Shown piece after piece: positions 7,241 to 13,052 of a DNA stretch of 13,052 bases; position 1 is the stretch's first letter, and every line of letters begins with the position of its first letter. The position numbers were made by a program, and so were the translations under genes. The stretch is from the NCBI GenBank assembly GCA_017537105.1, contig JAFWBZ010000297.1, positions 1 through 13,052 of the forward strand. The letters are read 5' to 3'. The notes under the pieces were generated by a model, which searched no databases, was not told where the DNA came from, and saw nothing but the letters and a program-made list of their open reading frames with translations. This stretch comes from Clostridia bacterium. GTDB lineage: Bacteria > Bacillota > Clostridia > Christensenellales > Aristaeellaceae.

Positions 7241-8182
7241 CTTCTTCAAACGGGGGTCCAGCGCGTCGCGCAGGCCGTCGCCGATGAAGTTGAACGAAAA
7301 CATGGTGACGCAGATGGCGATGACGGGGAACAGCATCAGGTGGGGATACATCTGCATGACCGGGATGGCGGCGTTGGCCAGGGAGCCCCAGGAGGCCTGC
7401 GGCGCCTGGATGCCGATGCCCAGGAACGACAGAAAGGCCTCTGAAAAGATGGCGCCCGGAATGAGGAACGCGGTGGAGACGATGATGGGCCCCATGGCGT
7501 TGGGCACCAAGTGGTGGATGAGCAGATGCCAGGTGCCGGCGCCCGCGAGGCGGCTGGCCAGCACGTACTCCGAATGCTTCAGATACATGACTTCGCTGCG
7601 CACGACGCGGGCGGTCCCGATCCAGCTGGTAAAGCACAGCGCCAGGATCACCGATCCCATGTTGGAGCCGAAGATCAGCATGATGAGGACGATATAGAGC
7701 AGGCTCGGCAGACTGGAGAGGATGTCCACGATGCGCATCAGCACCATGTCCACCCTGCCGCCCAGGTAGCCCGCCAGGCCGCCGTAGAGCACGCCGATGG
7801 CGAAGTTGATGGCCGCCGCCACAAAGCCGATGGTCAGCGAGATGCGGGCGCCGTACATGATGCGGATGAACTGGTCGCGCCCCAGCTGGTCCGTGCCGCA
7901 GGGATGGGCCCAGCTGGGCGAGGCGTTCATGTGCAGATAGTCGGAGCCGTCATAGGTGTACGGGGAGACCATCGGCATGATGATGCACATGAGCGTCATG
8001 AGGACGATGACCCCCAGGCCGATCAGCGCGAGCCGGTCGCGGCGGAAGCGCTGCCACACGTCGTGCCAGTACGTGGTGCTGGGGCGGGCGATCTCCTCGG
8101 AGAGGCTGTCGTCCTCGCCGATGACGAACATCTCGTCGGGAAGGGAAGCGTAGGCTTCGGGATTCAGGGTGTTGCTGCTCAT
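7238..8182 (-). CDS. oppC: Oligopeptide ABC transporter permease OppC
   Basis: A 314-residue membrane permease of the Opp/Dpp type. About 45 cytoplasmic residues come first, ending in the typical RFRRDRLALIG. Six hydrophobic segments follow, near residues 51-72, 116-138, 155-183, 230-256, 262-278 and 281-301; some of these are only approximate. HPCGTDQLGRD (93-103) is the family signature after the first loop, with Cys where Leu is common. The EAA loop that contacts the ATPases is around 209-234 (ASRLAGAGTWHLLIHHLVPN). The C-terminus GDGLRDALDPRLKK is standard. It starts at ATG 8182 with a GGAGGGGAG-rich site upstream and lies 18 bases after oppB. Confidence 0.95.
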   Translation of the reverse strand: MSSNTLNPEAYASLPDEMFVIGEDDSLSEEIARPSTTYWHDVWQRFRRDRLALIGLGVIVLMTLMCIIMPMVSPYTYDGSDYLHMNASPSWAHPCGTDQLGRDQFIRIMYGARISLTIGFVAAAINFAIGVLYGGLAGYLGGRVDMVLMRIVDILSSLPSLLYIVLIMLIFGSNMGSVILALCFTSWIGTARVVRSEVMYLKHSEYVLASRLAGAGTWHLLIHHLVPNAMGPIIVSTAFLIPGAIFSEAFLSFLGIGIQAPQASWGSLANAAIPVMQMYPHLMLFPVIAICVTMFSFNFIGDGLRDALDPRLKK

Positions 8183-8200
8183 GTTCGCTCTCCCCTCCTG

Positions 8201-9127
8201 TCAATCGTTGGTGAGCTTCACGCGGGGATCGACGATGGCCAGGAGGATGTCGCTGACCAGATTGCAGATCACCACGAACAGCCCAAAGAAGATGACGATG
8301 CCCATGATCATGGTATAGTCCCGGTCGGAGATGCTGCGGACGAAGTAGTAGCCCAGGCCCGGAATGGCGAAGCGGCTCTCCACCACGAAGGAGCCGGTCA
8401 GCAGCCCGGCGATCAGGGGCCCCAGATAGGTGATCACGGGGGTGAGGGCGTTCTTCAGCGCGTGCTTGACGACCACCATCAGCTCGCTGACGCCCTTGGC
8501 GCGCGCCGTGCGCACATAGTCCTGCTCCAGCGCCTCCAGCATGGACGAGCGCGTCTGCCGCGCGATGTAGGCGATGGGATTCAGGGACAGGCAGACCACC
8601 AGGAGGATGTAGCACAGCCAGCTGTCCAGGCCGTAGGTGGGCAGCCAGTTGAGCTTGGAGGAGAACAGATAGCTCAAAAGCAGCGACAGCACGAACACGG
8701 GGACGGAGATGCCGACCGTCGCCAGCGCCAGCGTGGCCAGGTCCGCGGCCTTTCCCCGGTAGAGCGCGGCGATCAGCCCCAGCGGAATGCCGATGAGCAG
8801 GGAAAACAGCACCGCCAAGCCGCCGACCCGCGCGGAATAGGGAAAGTGGCCGCTGATCTTCTCATTGACGGTGCCCACCGTCTTGTAGCTGATGCCCAGA
8901 TCGCCGTGGAGCAGGTTGTTCCAATAGTTCAGATACTGCTTCCACACCGGCTGGTCCAGGCCATAGCTGGCGGCGATGCGCTCCAGCACCTCGACGGGGA
9001 CGTTTTTTTCCTCGGACGGGCTGAAGGGACCTCCGGGCATGGCGTGCATCATGAAGAAGGCCACGGTGATCAGAACGACCATCGTCAGCACTCCCGCCAG
9101 CAGGCGCTTGATGATGTATCTCAGCAT
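8201..9127 (-). CDS. oppB: Oligopeptide ABC transporter permease OppB
   Basis: A 308-residue permease, partner of OppC. It begins MLRYIIKRLLAGVLTMVVL, the usual single helix of this family. A periplasm-side loop with the AMPGGPF motif (29-35) follows, then helices near 100-122, 132-155, 170-188, 230-250 and 275-297. The EAA loop lies at 207-232 (TARAKGVSELMVVVKHALKN) and the family tail VDPRVKL is present. The upstream frame is open to 9271, but the true start is ATG 9127, preceded by GGGGAG at seven bases. It is the first gene of the minus-strand operon oppB-oppC-oppD-oppF-M20. The matching oppA is transcribed in the opposite direction from the same intergenic region, instead of heading this operon. 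Confidence 0.95.
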   Translation of the reverse strand: MLRYIIKRLLAGVLTMVVLITVAFFMMHAMPGGPFSPSEEKNVPVEVLERIAASYGLDQPVWKQYLNYWNNLLHGDLGISYKTVGTVNEKISGHFPYSARVGGLAVLFSLLIGIPLGLIAALYRGKAADLATLALATVGISVPVFVLSLLLSYLFSSKLNWLPTYGLDSWLCYILLVVCLSLNPIAYIARQTRSSMLEALEQDYVRTARAKGVSELMVVVKHALKNALTPVITYLGPLIAGLLTGSFVVESRFAIPGLGYYFVRSISDRDYTMIMGIVIFFGLFVVICNLVSDILLAIVDPRVKLTND

Positions 9128-9170
9128 GGTTTCACTCCCCACGGCAAAGCGATGATAATTTATACATTTT

Positions 9171-9200
9171 ATTGTACACCCATTTGCAGGTAAAATGCAA
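9171..9200 (-). promoter_or_regulatory. Probable promoter of oppBCDF-M20
   Basis: On the minus strand the -35 box is TTGCAT (9200-9195) and the -10 box is TACAAT (9176-9171), with an 18-base spacer. The predicted leader is about 37 bases to oppB ATG 9127. It is weaker than the oppA promoter at both boxes. Confidence 0.65.
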
Positions 9201-9213
9201 CGGAAATCTTCCG
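9201..9213. promoter_or_regulatory. Operator-like palindrome next to the oppB promoter
   Basis: CGGAA-ATC-TTCCG is a perfect 5+5 inverted repeat directly upstream of the oppB -35 box and about 80 bases from the oppA -35. Its position suits a regulator of oppB or of both promoters. No regulator gene for it is visible, and a repeat this short could be chance. Confidence 0.3.
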
Positions 9214-9293
9214 CCATTGCGTTTTTAACATATTCATGCCGCATATATTGGAAAATAAAGCAGGAAAACATCTGTAAAAATTCAAAGAATCTA

Positions 9294-9323
9294 TTGACAG
9301 AATGAATGCCGTTAAATTATTAT
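9294..9323 (+). promoter_or_regulatory. SigA-type promoter of oppA
   Basis: TTGACA (9294-9299), an 18-base spacer and TATTAT (9318-9323) lie in AT-rich DNA. The predicted start is near 9330, giving a leader of about 50 bases. The perfect -35 fits the need for excess binding protein. Confidence 0.8.
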
Positions 9324-9336
9324 AAAATTATCTTCC

Positions 9337-9350
9337 CCGGAGCGATCCGG
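9337..9350 (+). promoter_or_regulatory. Small leader hairpin with GCGA tetraloop before oppA
   Basis: CCGGA (9337-9341) pairs with TCCGG (9346-9350) across the loop GCGA, a stable GNRA tetraloop. It sits close to the predicted 5' end of the oppA mRNA, 14 bases before the Shine-Dalgarno site. It may protect the transcript. No larger riboswitch fold is apparent. Confidence 0.5.
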
Positions 9351-9364
9351 CGATGATTGATGAC

Positions 9365-9371
9365 AAGGAGG
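9365..9371 (+). promoter_or_regulatory. Strong ribosome binding site fixing the oppA start
   Basis: AAGGAGG is eight bases before ATG 9380. It rules out the upstream in-frame ATG at 9353, whose extra nine residues would spoil the signal peptide. Confidence 0.9.
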
Positions 9372-9379
9372 TATTCGCA

Positions 9380-10966
9380 ATGAAAAAGCTGTTTTCCGTG
9401 CTTCTGATCCTGGCACTGGCGGCATCCATGCTGGCCGTGTCGGCGATGGCCGAAGGCAACATGGTCATCACGGCGATCGCGGATGATCCGCAGCAGATGG
9501 ATCCCACCCTGAATTCCTATTCCCGCTCCTCCCAGGTGCTGCAGAACCTCTTCAAGGGGCTCTACAAGCTGGATGCCGACGGCTCCACGTTCGTGCCGGC
9601 CATCGCCGAGGGCGTCGAGATCTCCGAGGACCAGCTGACGTACACCTTCACCCTCCGCGAGGGCCTGAAGTGGTCCGATGGCTCCGATCTGACCGCCTAT
9701 GACTTCGAGTATTCCTGGCTGCGCGTGCTGGATCCTGAGGTGCTGTCCAAGGCGACCAGCGACCTGTGGATCGTGAAGAACGGCGAGGCCTACTACCGCG
9801 GCGAGTGCGCCGCCGAGGACGTCGGCATCAAGGCGACCGACGACCGCACCTTCGTGGTGGAGCTGGAGAACATCACCCCCTGGTTCCTGATGCTCACCTC
9901 CACGACCTCGTTCCTGCCGGTCTCCAAGGCCGTGGTCGAGGCCAATGAGAACTGGGCCTGGGACGCCTCCACGTATGTATGCAACGGCCCCTACATGCTG
10001 CAGGAGTATTCCTCCCTGGACAAGATCGTCATGGTGAAGAATCCCTACTACTACGCCGCTGACGAAGTGAAGCTGGACGGCGTGCAGTATTCCATCATCC
10101 CGGAGACGGCCACCGAGCTGCTCGCTTACAAGAACGGCGACATCAACGTGTCCATCAACCTGGATCAGCAGGGCATCACCGACTACGCCGGCACCGATGA
10201 GCTGTATCAGCTGCCCCGCATCGGCATCCAGTACTGCGACTTCAACACCCAGCTGCCCGAGTTCTCCGACAAGCGCGTGCGCCAGGCCTTCGCCAAGGCC
10301 ATCGACCGCAAGGTGCTCCTGCAGGCCATGGGCGTCGTCGAGCAGCCTGTCTACGGCTTCGTGCCCTATGCGCAGCCCTCTCTGACCGACGAGAGCAAGA
10401 GCTACCGCGACATCGCGGGCGACATGTTCACCGAGAACGTCGATGAAGCCAAGGCGCTGATGGAGGAGGCCGGCTATCCCAACGGCGAAGGCTTCCCCAC
10501 CATCACCATCAAGGTGCAGAACAGCACCCAGCAGGGCATCCTGGCGCAGGTGCTCGGCGACATGTGGAAGACCAACCTCGGCGTGAACTACGAGATTCAG
10601 AGCCGCGAGTCCTCCGTCTACTGGGACGAGCTGGACGCCGGCGACTTCTCCGTGGACCGCAACGGCTACACCTGCGACTACTCCGATCCCTCCGCGAACC
10701 TGAAGATCTGGATCAGCGGCTCCAACGCCTATGAGAACGGCTGGGATGATCCGGTCTACGACGAGATGTTCAACGCCACGCTGGCGATGACCGAGCCCGC
10801 CGAGCGCGCGGCCGCCCTGATCGAGGCGGAGGCCTACCTGGTGGACCAGATGCCCGGCATGCCGGTCTACTCCATGGAGACCCAGTTCCTGGTCAAGCCC
10901 GAGGTGTCCGGCGTGATTGCCAACCCCATCGGACACGTGAACTTCGAATACGCCTCCATCGGCTGA
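9380..10966 (+). CDS. oppA: Oligopeptide-binding protein OppA (SBP family 5) with a non-lipoprotein signal peptide
   Basis: A 528-residue extracellular peptide-binding protein (SBP_bac_5). The signal peptide is MKKLFSVLLILALAASMLAV followed by SAMA/EG, with an AxA signal peptidase I site after Ala24. No cysteine and no lipobox are present. The mature protein starts with the family strand MVITAIADDPQQMDPTLNS, then GLYKLDADG, the LREGLKWSDGSDLTAYDFEY signature (about 92-111) and the GPYMLQEYSSLDKIVMVKNP segment. DKRVRQAFAKAIDRK and the C-terminal MPGMPVYS follow. Length is normal for OppA/DppA. It is transcribed divergently from oppBCDF, from its own stronger promoter, and ends before a hairpin terminator. 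Peptide specificity cannot be read from sequence; murein peptides are suggested only by the neighbouring ldcA-alr operon. Confidence 0.93.
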   Translation: MKKLFSVLLILALAASMLAVSAMAEGNMVITAIADDPQQMDPTLNSYSRSSQVLQNLFKGLYKLDADGSTFVPAIAEGVEISEDQLTYTFTLREGLKWSDGSDLTAYDFEYSWLRVLDPEVLSKATSDLWIVKNGEAYYRGECAAEDVGIKATDDRTFVVELENITPWFLMLTSTTSFLPVSKAVVEANENWAWDASTYVCNGPYMLQEYSSLDKIVMVKNPYYYAADEVKLDGVQYSIIPETATELLAYKNGDINVSINLDQQGITDYAGTDELYQLPRIGIQYCDFNTQLPEFSDKRVRQAFAKAIDRKVLLQAMGVVEQPVYGFVPYAQPSLTDESKSYRDIAGDMFTENVDEAKALMEEAGYPNGEGFPTITIKVQNSTQQGILAQVLGDMWKTNLGVNYEIQSRESSVYWDELDAGDFSVDRNGYTCDYSDPSANLKIWISGSNAYENGWDDPVYDEMFNATLAMTEPAERAAALIEAEAYLVDQMPGMPVYSMETQFLVKPEVSGVIANPIGHVNFEYASIG

Positions 10967-10990
10967 TCGGACGACACACACAACCAACGC

Positions 10991-11024
10991 GAGGGGCTGT
11001 CCTGCCTGTGCAGGACAGCCCCTC
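10991..11024 (+). terminator. Perfect hairpin after oppA
   Basis: GAGGGGCTGTCCTG (10991-11004) pairs without mismatch with CAGGACAGCCCCTC (11011-11024) around a six-base loop, 24 bases after the oppA stop. There is no T-run directly after it, so it may act as an RNA-end stabiliser together with the next hairpin rather than as a classic terminator. Confidence 0.7.
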
Positions 11025-11032
11025 AAATCGTT

Positions 11033-11050
11033 GAAAAACCCCGGTTTTTC
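11033..11050. terminator. Second hairpin after oppA, T-rich on both strands
   Basis: GAAAAACC (11033-11040) pairs with GGTTTTTC (11043-11050). The descending arm contains TTTTT on either strand, so it could end oppA transcripts and also those coming from the GNAT gene. Confidence 0.45.
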
Positions 11051-11060
11051 CACGAGGGAA

Positions 11061-11200
11061 GAAAGCGCGAAAATTCGCGCACTACGCACACGAATTTTCT
11101 GACTGGCAGGTATTCATTTTTCTCCGAGCGCAGCGCCGCGTCGATCGCGCCCGATGGGGTTGCGGCGCGGCGCCTCAGGAGGTTCACGCATCGCCGGGGC
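11061..11200. other. Structured intergenic stretch, possible interspersed repeat
   Basis: This non-coding stretch holds GCGCGAA-AA-TTCGCGC (11065-11080). An overlapping alternative pair is GAAAATTCG (11069-11077) with CGAATTTTC (11091-11099). A larger stem is GCGCCGCG (11133-11140) with CGCGGCGC (11166-11173). Short minus-strand reading frames exist but have no ribosome sites. The density of dyads suggests a mobile or repeated intergenic element, but only one copy lies in this window. Confidence 0.35.
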
Positions 11201-11230
11201 GCTCTTTCGCTGCGAATACCAGGGCCGCCT

Positions 11231-11791
11231 TCAACTCCACGGTGCGTTCAGCTCCAGCCGCATGAGCAGCACCTCTTGCCAGCCGGTTCGGCGGGATCGA
11301 AATCCCCGGGGATTCCGCCCGTACTCCGCATAGCCCATGCTTCGATAGAGGGCAACGGCGCGCGCGTTCTCCGCCACCACCTCCAACTCCAGCTGCGCAT
11401 AGCCCGCGGTCTCTGCGCATTCGATGCAGGCCTCCGTCAGCGCCCGCCCGATGCCGAGCCCCCACCAGGCCTGATCGACGCTGATGCCGAAGGAGGCGCG
11501 GTGCCGGGTCTTTTCCGCGGCTCCGATGCTGTCGATCCCCGCCGTCCCGGCAATCGCGCCGTCGACCTCGGCCACGAGCTCCACTTCGCGGTCGCTGCCC
11601 GTCTTCTTCTCCAGATACTCCCGCTCCTTCTCGAGGGTGAAGGAGATTTCCTCCGGATAACTCAGCAGATAATCCGTCTGTCCGTGGGTCAGGAGAAAAT
11701 TGGCCAGCACGGCCTGCGCATCCTGCCATGTGCCATTCCGGAGGACGCATTTTCTGCCGTCCTTCAACGCAATCACTCTGCGGTATCGCAC
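11231..11791 (-). CDS. GNAT family N-acetyltransferase
   Basis: A 186-residue GNAT protein that would transfer acetyl from acetyl-CoA to an amine; the substrate is unknown. The acetyl-CoA binding loop is in SVDQAWWGLGIGRALTEACI (104-123, Q/WxxGxG type). The C-terminal part LELEVVAENARAVALYRSMG, then YAEYG, is the classic beta4-alpha4 region. The middle strand ELVAEVDGAIAGTAGI (71-86) is also typical. The likely start is GTG 11791, with GGGGGAG seven bases before it. This overlaps the end of the DUF3795 gene by 19 bases, so the two are probably translationally coupled. An ATG at 11798 is in another frame. The gene converges on oppA across a hairpin-rich spacer. Confidence 0.88.
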   Translation of the reverse strand: MRYRRVIALKDGRKCVLRNGTWQDAQAVLANFLLTHGQTDYLLSYPEEISFTLEKEREYLEKKTGSDREVELVAEVDGAIAGTAGIDSIGAAEKTRHRASFGISVDQAWWGLGIGRALTEACIECAETAGYAQLELEVVAENARAVALYRSMGYAEYGRNPRGFRSRRTGWQEVLLMRLELNAPWS

Positions 11792-12159
11792 GGTCCATCT
11801 CCCCCTTCCCGGTCCGATGTGCGGGAACACGCCTCCAGTCGGCTCCGCGCATCCGCGTTGTTTTCCAGGATCCTGCCGACCTTTTCGCAGGTCTCCCACG
11901 CGCCGCAGTCCCCGCAGGTCTCCACCTCCCGGCGCAGGGCGCACTGCCGGATCGGACAGAGCGATTCGCAGTAGGGCGTCTTCACCCCGTCGAGCCTGCA
12001 GCCGACGCAGTGGATCATCTCCGGCGTGATCTCCACGCCGTTCAGCGCAGACCAGAGGTCGGCGACCTTCCGGCGCAGCGCCTCGTCATTGCGGACGGTC
12101 GCCAGCCGGGCTTCGCACGCCCCGCAGTCCAGCCCGCAGGTTGCGATGGTTTTCTCCAT
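11773..12159 (-). CDS. DUF3795-like cysteine-rich protein
   Basis: A 128-residue protein with 13 cysteines. The N-terminal ATCGLDCGACEA (Cys8, 12, 15), HCVGC (51, 54), YCESLCPIRQC (64, 68, 73) and TCGDCGAWETC (82, 85, 91) follow the DUF3795 pattern, which is common in clostridia and probably binds zinc or an iron-sulfur cluster. No function is established. The start is ATG 12159 with GGGAGG five bases before it. The same frame is open upstream to 12381 across the TetR relic, but that part is not family sequence. It is probably transcribed from the promoter ahead of the relic and continues into the overlapping GNAT gene. Confidence 0.8.
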   Translation of the reverse strand: MEKTIATCGLDCGACEARLATVRNDEALRRKVADLWSALNGVEITPEMIHCVGCRLDGVKTPYCESLCPIRQCALRREVETCGDCGAWETCEKVGRILENNADARSRLEACSRTSDREGGDGPCDTAE

Positions 12160-12285
12160 AGATGCCTCCCAATGTCTGATGGTGCTCATGCCGTCCCCAA
12201 CCGGGCCGGCTCCTTTGCAAATACCCATTTCGCGCCAAGCAGCCTGCCCCGACGCAAGGGGCCGCCATCCACCGCCGCCGCCCGC

Positions 12286-12621
12286 GCCGGGCCTGGTCAG
12301 AAACAGCAGCCTGTACAGCTCCGGCTCCTCCCGGGCGAAGCGAGTGTGCTGCTGGCCCACGCCCAGAAACGTATCGGCCACGCGAACCCGCGCGCAATGT
12401 ACGCCCGATAGCGCCCTCTGGGCTGATTGTAAGCCTCGGCCCTGAGCGCTTCCATCGAATCAAGCCTGAAGATCGGACCGACACGTTGAGCGCCCTGGCG
12501 ACCTCCCGCGCGATCACCGCCTCGATGCCCTTCCCGCGGGCAATCTTCAGCGGCGCGTCGACGATCTCCTCCCGCTGAAACCGAACCTTCGGCGCATCCG
12601 CATCCTTCCCCTTCCATTCAT
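12286..12621 (-). pseudogene. TetR/AcrR family regulator relic with multiple frameshifts
   Basis: Three pieces in three different minus-strand frames together make the first two-thirds of a TetR regulator. Piece one (12607 to about 12480) is the DNA-binding helix-turn-helix: RFQREEIVDAPLKIARGKGI then EAVIAREVARALNVSV. Piece two (12476 to about 12382) is PIFRLDSMEALRAEAYNQ then RYRAYIARGFAW, the normal continuation. Piece three (12381 to 12286) is ADTFLGVGQQ then HTRFAREEPELYRLLFLTRP, the usual ligand-domain entry. Two frame changes are therefore certain, near 12478 and 12381. A third is likely near 12610, because neither ATG (12621, 12617) is in frame with piece one. The last third of the protein is missing. 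The 126 bases from 12160 to 12285 show no recognisable sequence. Confidence 0.8.
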
Positions 12622-12628
12622 GGCATTT

Positions 12629-12657
12629 ATTATGGCTGTATGCGCCGCGCTTGTCAA
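12629..12657 (-). promoter_or_regulatory. Promoter ahead of the TetR relic, DUF3795 and GNAT genes
   Basis: On the minus strand TTGACA (12657-12652), a 17-base spacer and CATAAT (12634-12629). Predicted start is near 12622, practically on the relic's ATG, so the mRNA would have almost no leader there. It is the best candidate promoter for DUF3795 and GNAT, which would then carry a 460-base relic leader. Confidence 0.7.
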
Positions 12658-12767
12658 GGGGATCGGACGTTTACGGGCACCTGAAAGATATGAACGACAG
12701 TGTTGAGAAGCGGGCGCTTGAATCTCCAAAGGGTCAAAAAAAGGGCAACCAGCGTTTTCAGGCATGG

Positions 12768-12798
12768 AAAAGGCCCGAAAACGATTTGTTTCCGGGCC
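12768..12798 (-). terminator. Terminator of tRNA-Leu
   Basis: On the minus strand GGCCCGGAAAC (12798-12788) pairs with GTTTTCGGGCC (12782-12772) around a five-base loop, with one G-T pair, followed by TTTT (12771-12768). It starts eight bases after the tRNA 3' end. Confidence 0.9.
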
Positions 12799-12805
12799 CT
12801 TTGAT

Positions 12806-12888
12806 TGGTGCGGTCGACGGGACTTGAACCCGTACGGTCTCCCACACGCCCCTCAAACGTGCGCGTATGCCTATTCCGCCACGACCGC
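12806..12888 (-). tRNA. tRNA-Leu (GAG anticodon)
   Basis: An 83-base class II tRNA with CCA encoded (forward TGG at 12806-12808). The acceptor stem GCGGTCG pairs with CGACCGC, with discriminator A. The D-arm region is GGCGGAATAGGCATACGC. The anticodon arm CACGT/GCGTG encloses TTGAGGG, giving anticodon GAG for CUC and CUU codons. A short variable arm (GGGAGACC) follows, then the T-arm ACGGG-TTCAAGT-CCCGT. The variable arm is at the short end for leucine tRNAs. Confidence 0.95.
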
Positions 12889-12901
12889 ATGACCATGACA
12901 T

Positions 12902-12930
12902 ATTATACCCGCTCGTGAAAAAAAAGTCAA
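12902..12930 (-). promoter_or_regulatory. Promoter of tRNA-Leu
   Basis: On the minus strand TTGACT (12930-12925), a 17-base spacer that begins with a T-run, and a perfect TATAAT (12907-12902). The predicted start is about seven bases before the mature tRNA 5' end at 12888. Confidence 0.88.
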
Positions 12931-12953
12931 GACCTCGGGGCGTTTTTTTGCCG

Positions 12954-13052
12954 TTACGGCGCTCCCGGTTCCGACAGCGTGCGCGTCAGCAGCGCGCCGG
13001 GCACCGCCGCTGCCGCCGCGCGGGCCGCGTCCCTGTCCGCAAAGGCCGCGAC
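12954..13052 (-). CDS. 3' end of an unidentified Ala-rich protein (partial)
   Basis: The last 32 codons of a minus-strand frame that enters from beyond the window, ending in TAA at 12956-12954. The visible part reads VAAFADRDAARAAAAAVPGA then LLTRTLSEPGAP. The pattern FADRDAAR...A..VPGA loosely recalls the end of SPOR-like repeat domains, but it is too short to name. The other two minus frames look less protein-like. No clear terminator separates it from the tRNA promoter; only GCCG-TAA-CGGC at the stop can fold. Confidence 0.45.
   Translation of the reverse strand, partial: VAAFADRDAARAAAAAVPGALLTRTLSEPGAP

Noticed and set aside
6216..9193. Long plus-strand open frames across oppDCB (6216-7697 and 7511-9193)
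   Set aside because: Antisense shadows with extreme His/Gln/Asp content; the minus strand carries clear ABC transporter motifs throughout.
9320..11089. 589-codon minus-strand open frame opposite oppA
   Set aside because: Hydrophobic Gly/Val/Leu shadow with no recognisable motif; oppA has signal peptide, ribosome site and family signatures.
11114..11191. 25-codon minus-strand micro-ORF beginning MREPPEAPRR
   Set aside because: No ribosome site and it overlaps a strong stem; more likely part of a structured repeat than a peptide gene.
11184..11852. 222-codon minus-strand frame overlapping GNAT and DUF3795
   Set aside because: Different frame from the GNAT protein, no domain; shadow of the two supported genes.
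12942..12950. T-run CGTTTTTTT as a plus-strand terminator
   Set aside because: No GC-rich hairpin precedes it on the plus strand and no plus-strand gene ends there.
1..13052. CRISPR arrays, insertion sequences, phage genes or toxin-antitoxin pairs
   Set aside because: No direct repeats with regular spacing, transposase motifs or phage-type genes were seen on either strand.

Overview
The window looks like chromosomal DNA from a GC-rich member of the Bacillota, probably a gut-type clostridium; the order cannot be fixed from sequence alone. The grounds are strong AGGAGG-type ribosome sites, vegetative TTGACA/TATAAT promoters, many TGA stops, a class II tRNA-Leu with encoded CCA, and proteins of clostridial style (DUF3795, Opp ABC transporter).

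Layout. (1) 2-988, plus strand: the 3' part of a lactonase-family beta-propeller gene whose frame is broken by two adjacent TAG codons. (2) 1019-1070: a strong terminator hairpin whose 3' arm carries the -35 box of the next promoter. (3) 1109-3968, plus strand: a tight three-gene operon for a leaderless class A beta-lactamase-fold serine hydrolase, an alanine racemase and an LD-carboxypeptidase. It ends at a bidirectional terminator (4001-4043). (4) 4047-9127, minus strand: oppB-oppC-oppD-oppF followed by an M20 amidohydrolase. (5) 9128-9379: a divergent control region. (6) 9380-10966, plus strand: the binding protein OppA, set apart from its permease. (7) 10967-11230: a hairpin-dense intergenic stretch that may be an interspersed repeat. 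(8) 11231-12159, minus strand: an overlapping pair, GNAT acetyltransferase and Cys-rich DUF3795 protein, downstream of a frameshifted TetR relic (12286-12621) with an intact-looking promoter. (9) 12806-12888, minus strand: tRNA-Leu(GAG) with its own promoter and terminator. (10) 12954-13052, minus strand: the 3' end of an unidentified gene.

The most coherent reading of 1.1-11 kb is a peptide uptake and breakdown island suited to cell-wall peptides. OppABCDF would import peptides. LdcA would remove the terminal D-Ala from murein tetrapeptides, and the racemase next to it would convert that D-Ala to L-Ala. The M20 amidohydrolase and the serine hydrolase would open further amide bonds. This role is inferred from gene content and order. 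The individual families are well supported by motifs, but the substrates are not.

The two broken genes (lactonase and TetR) lie on either side of this intact block.
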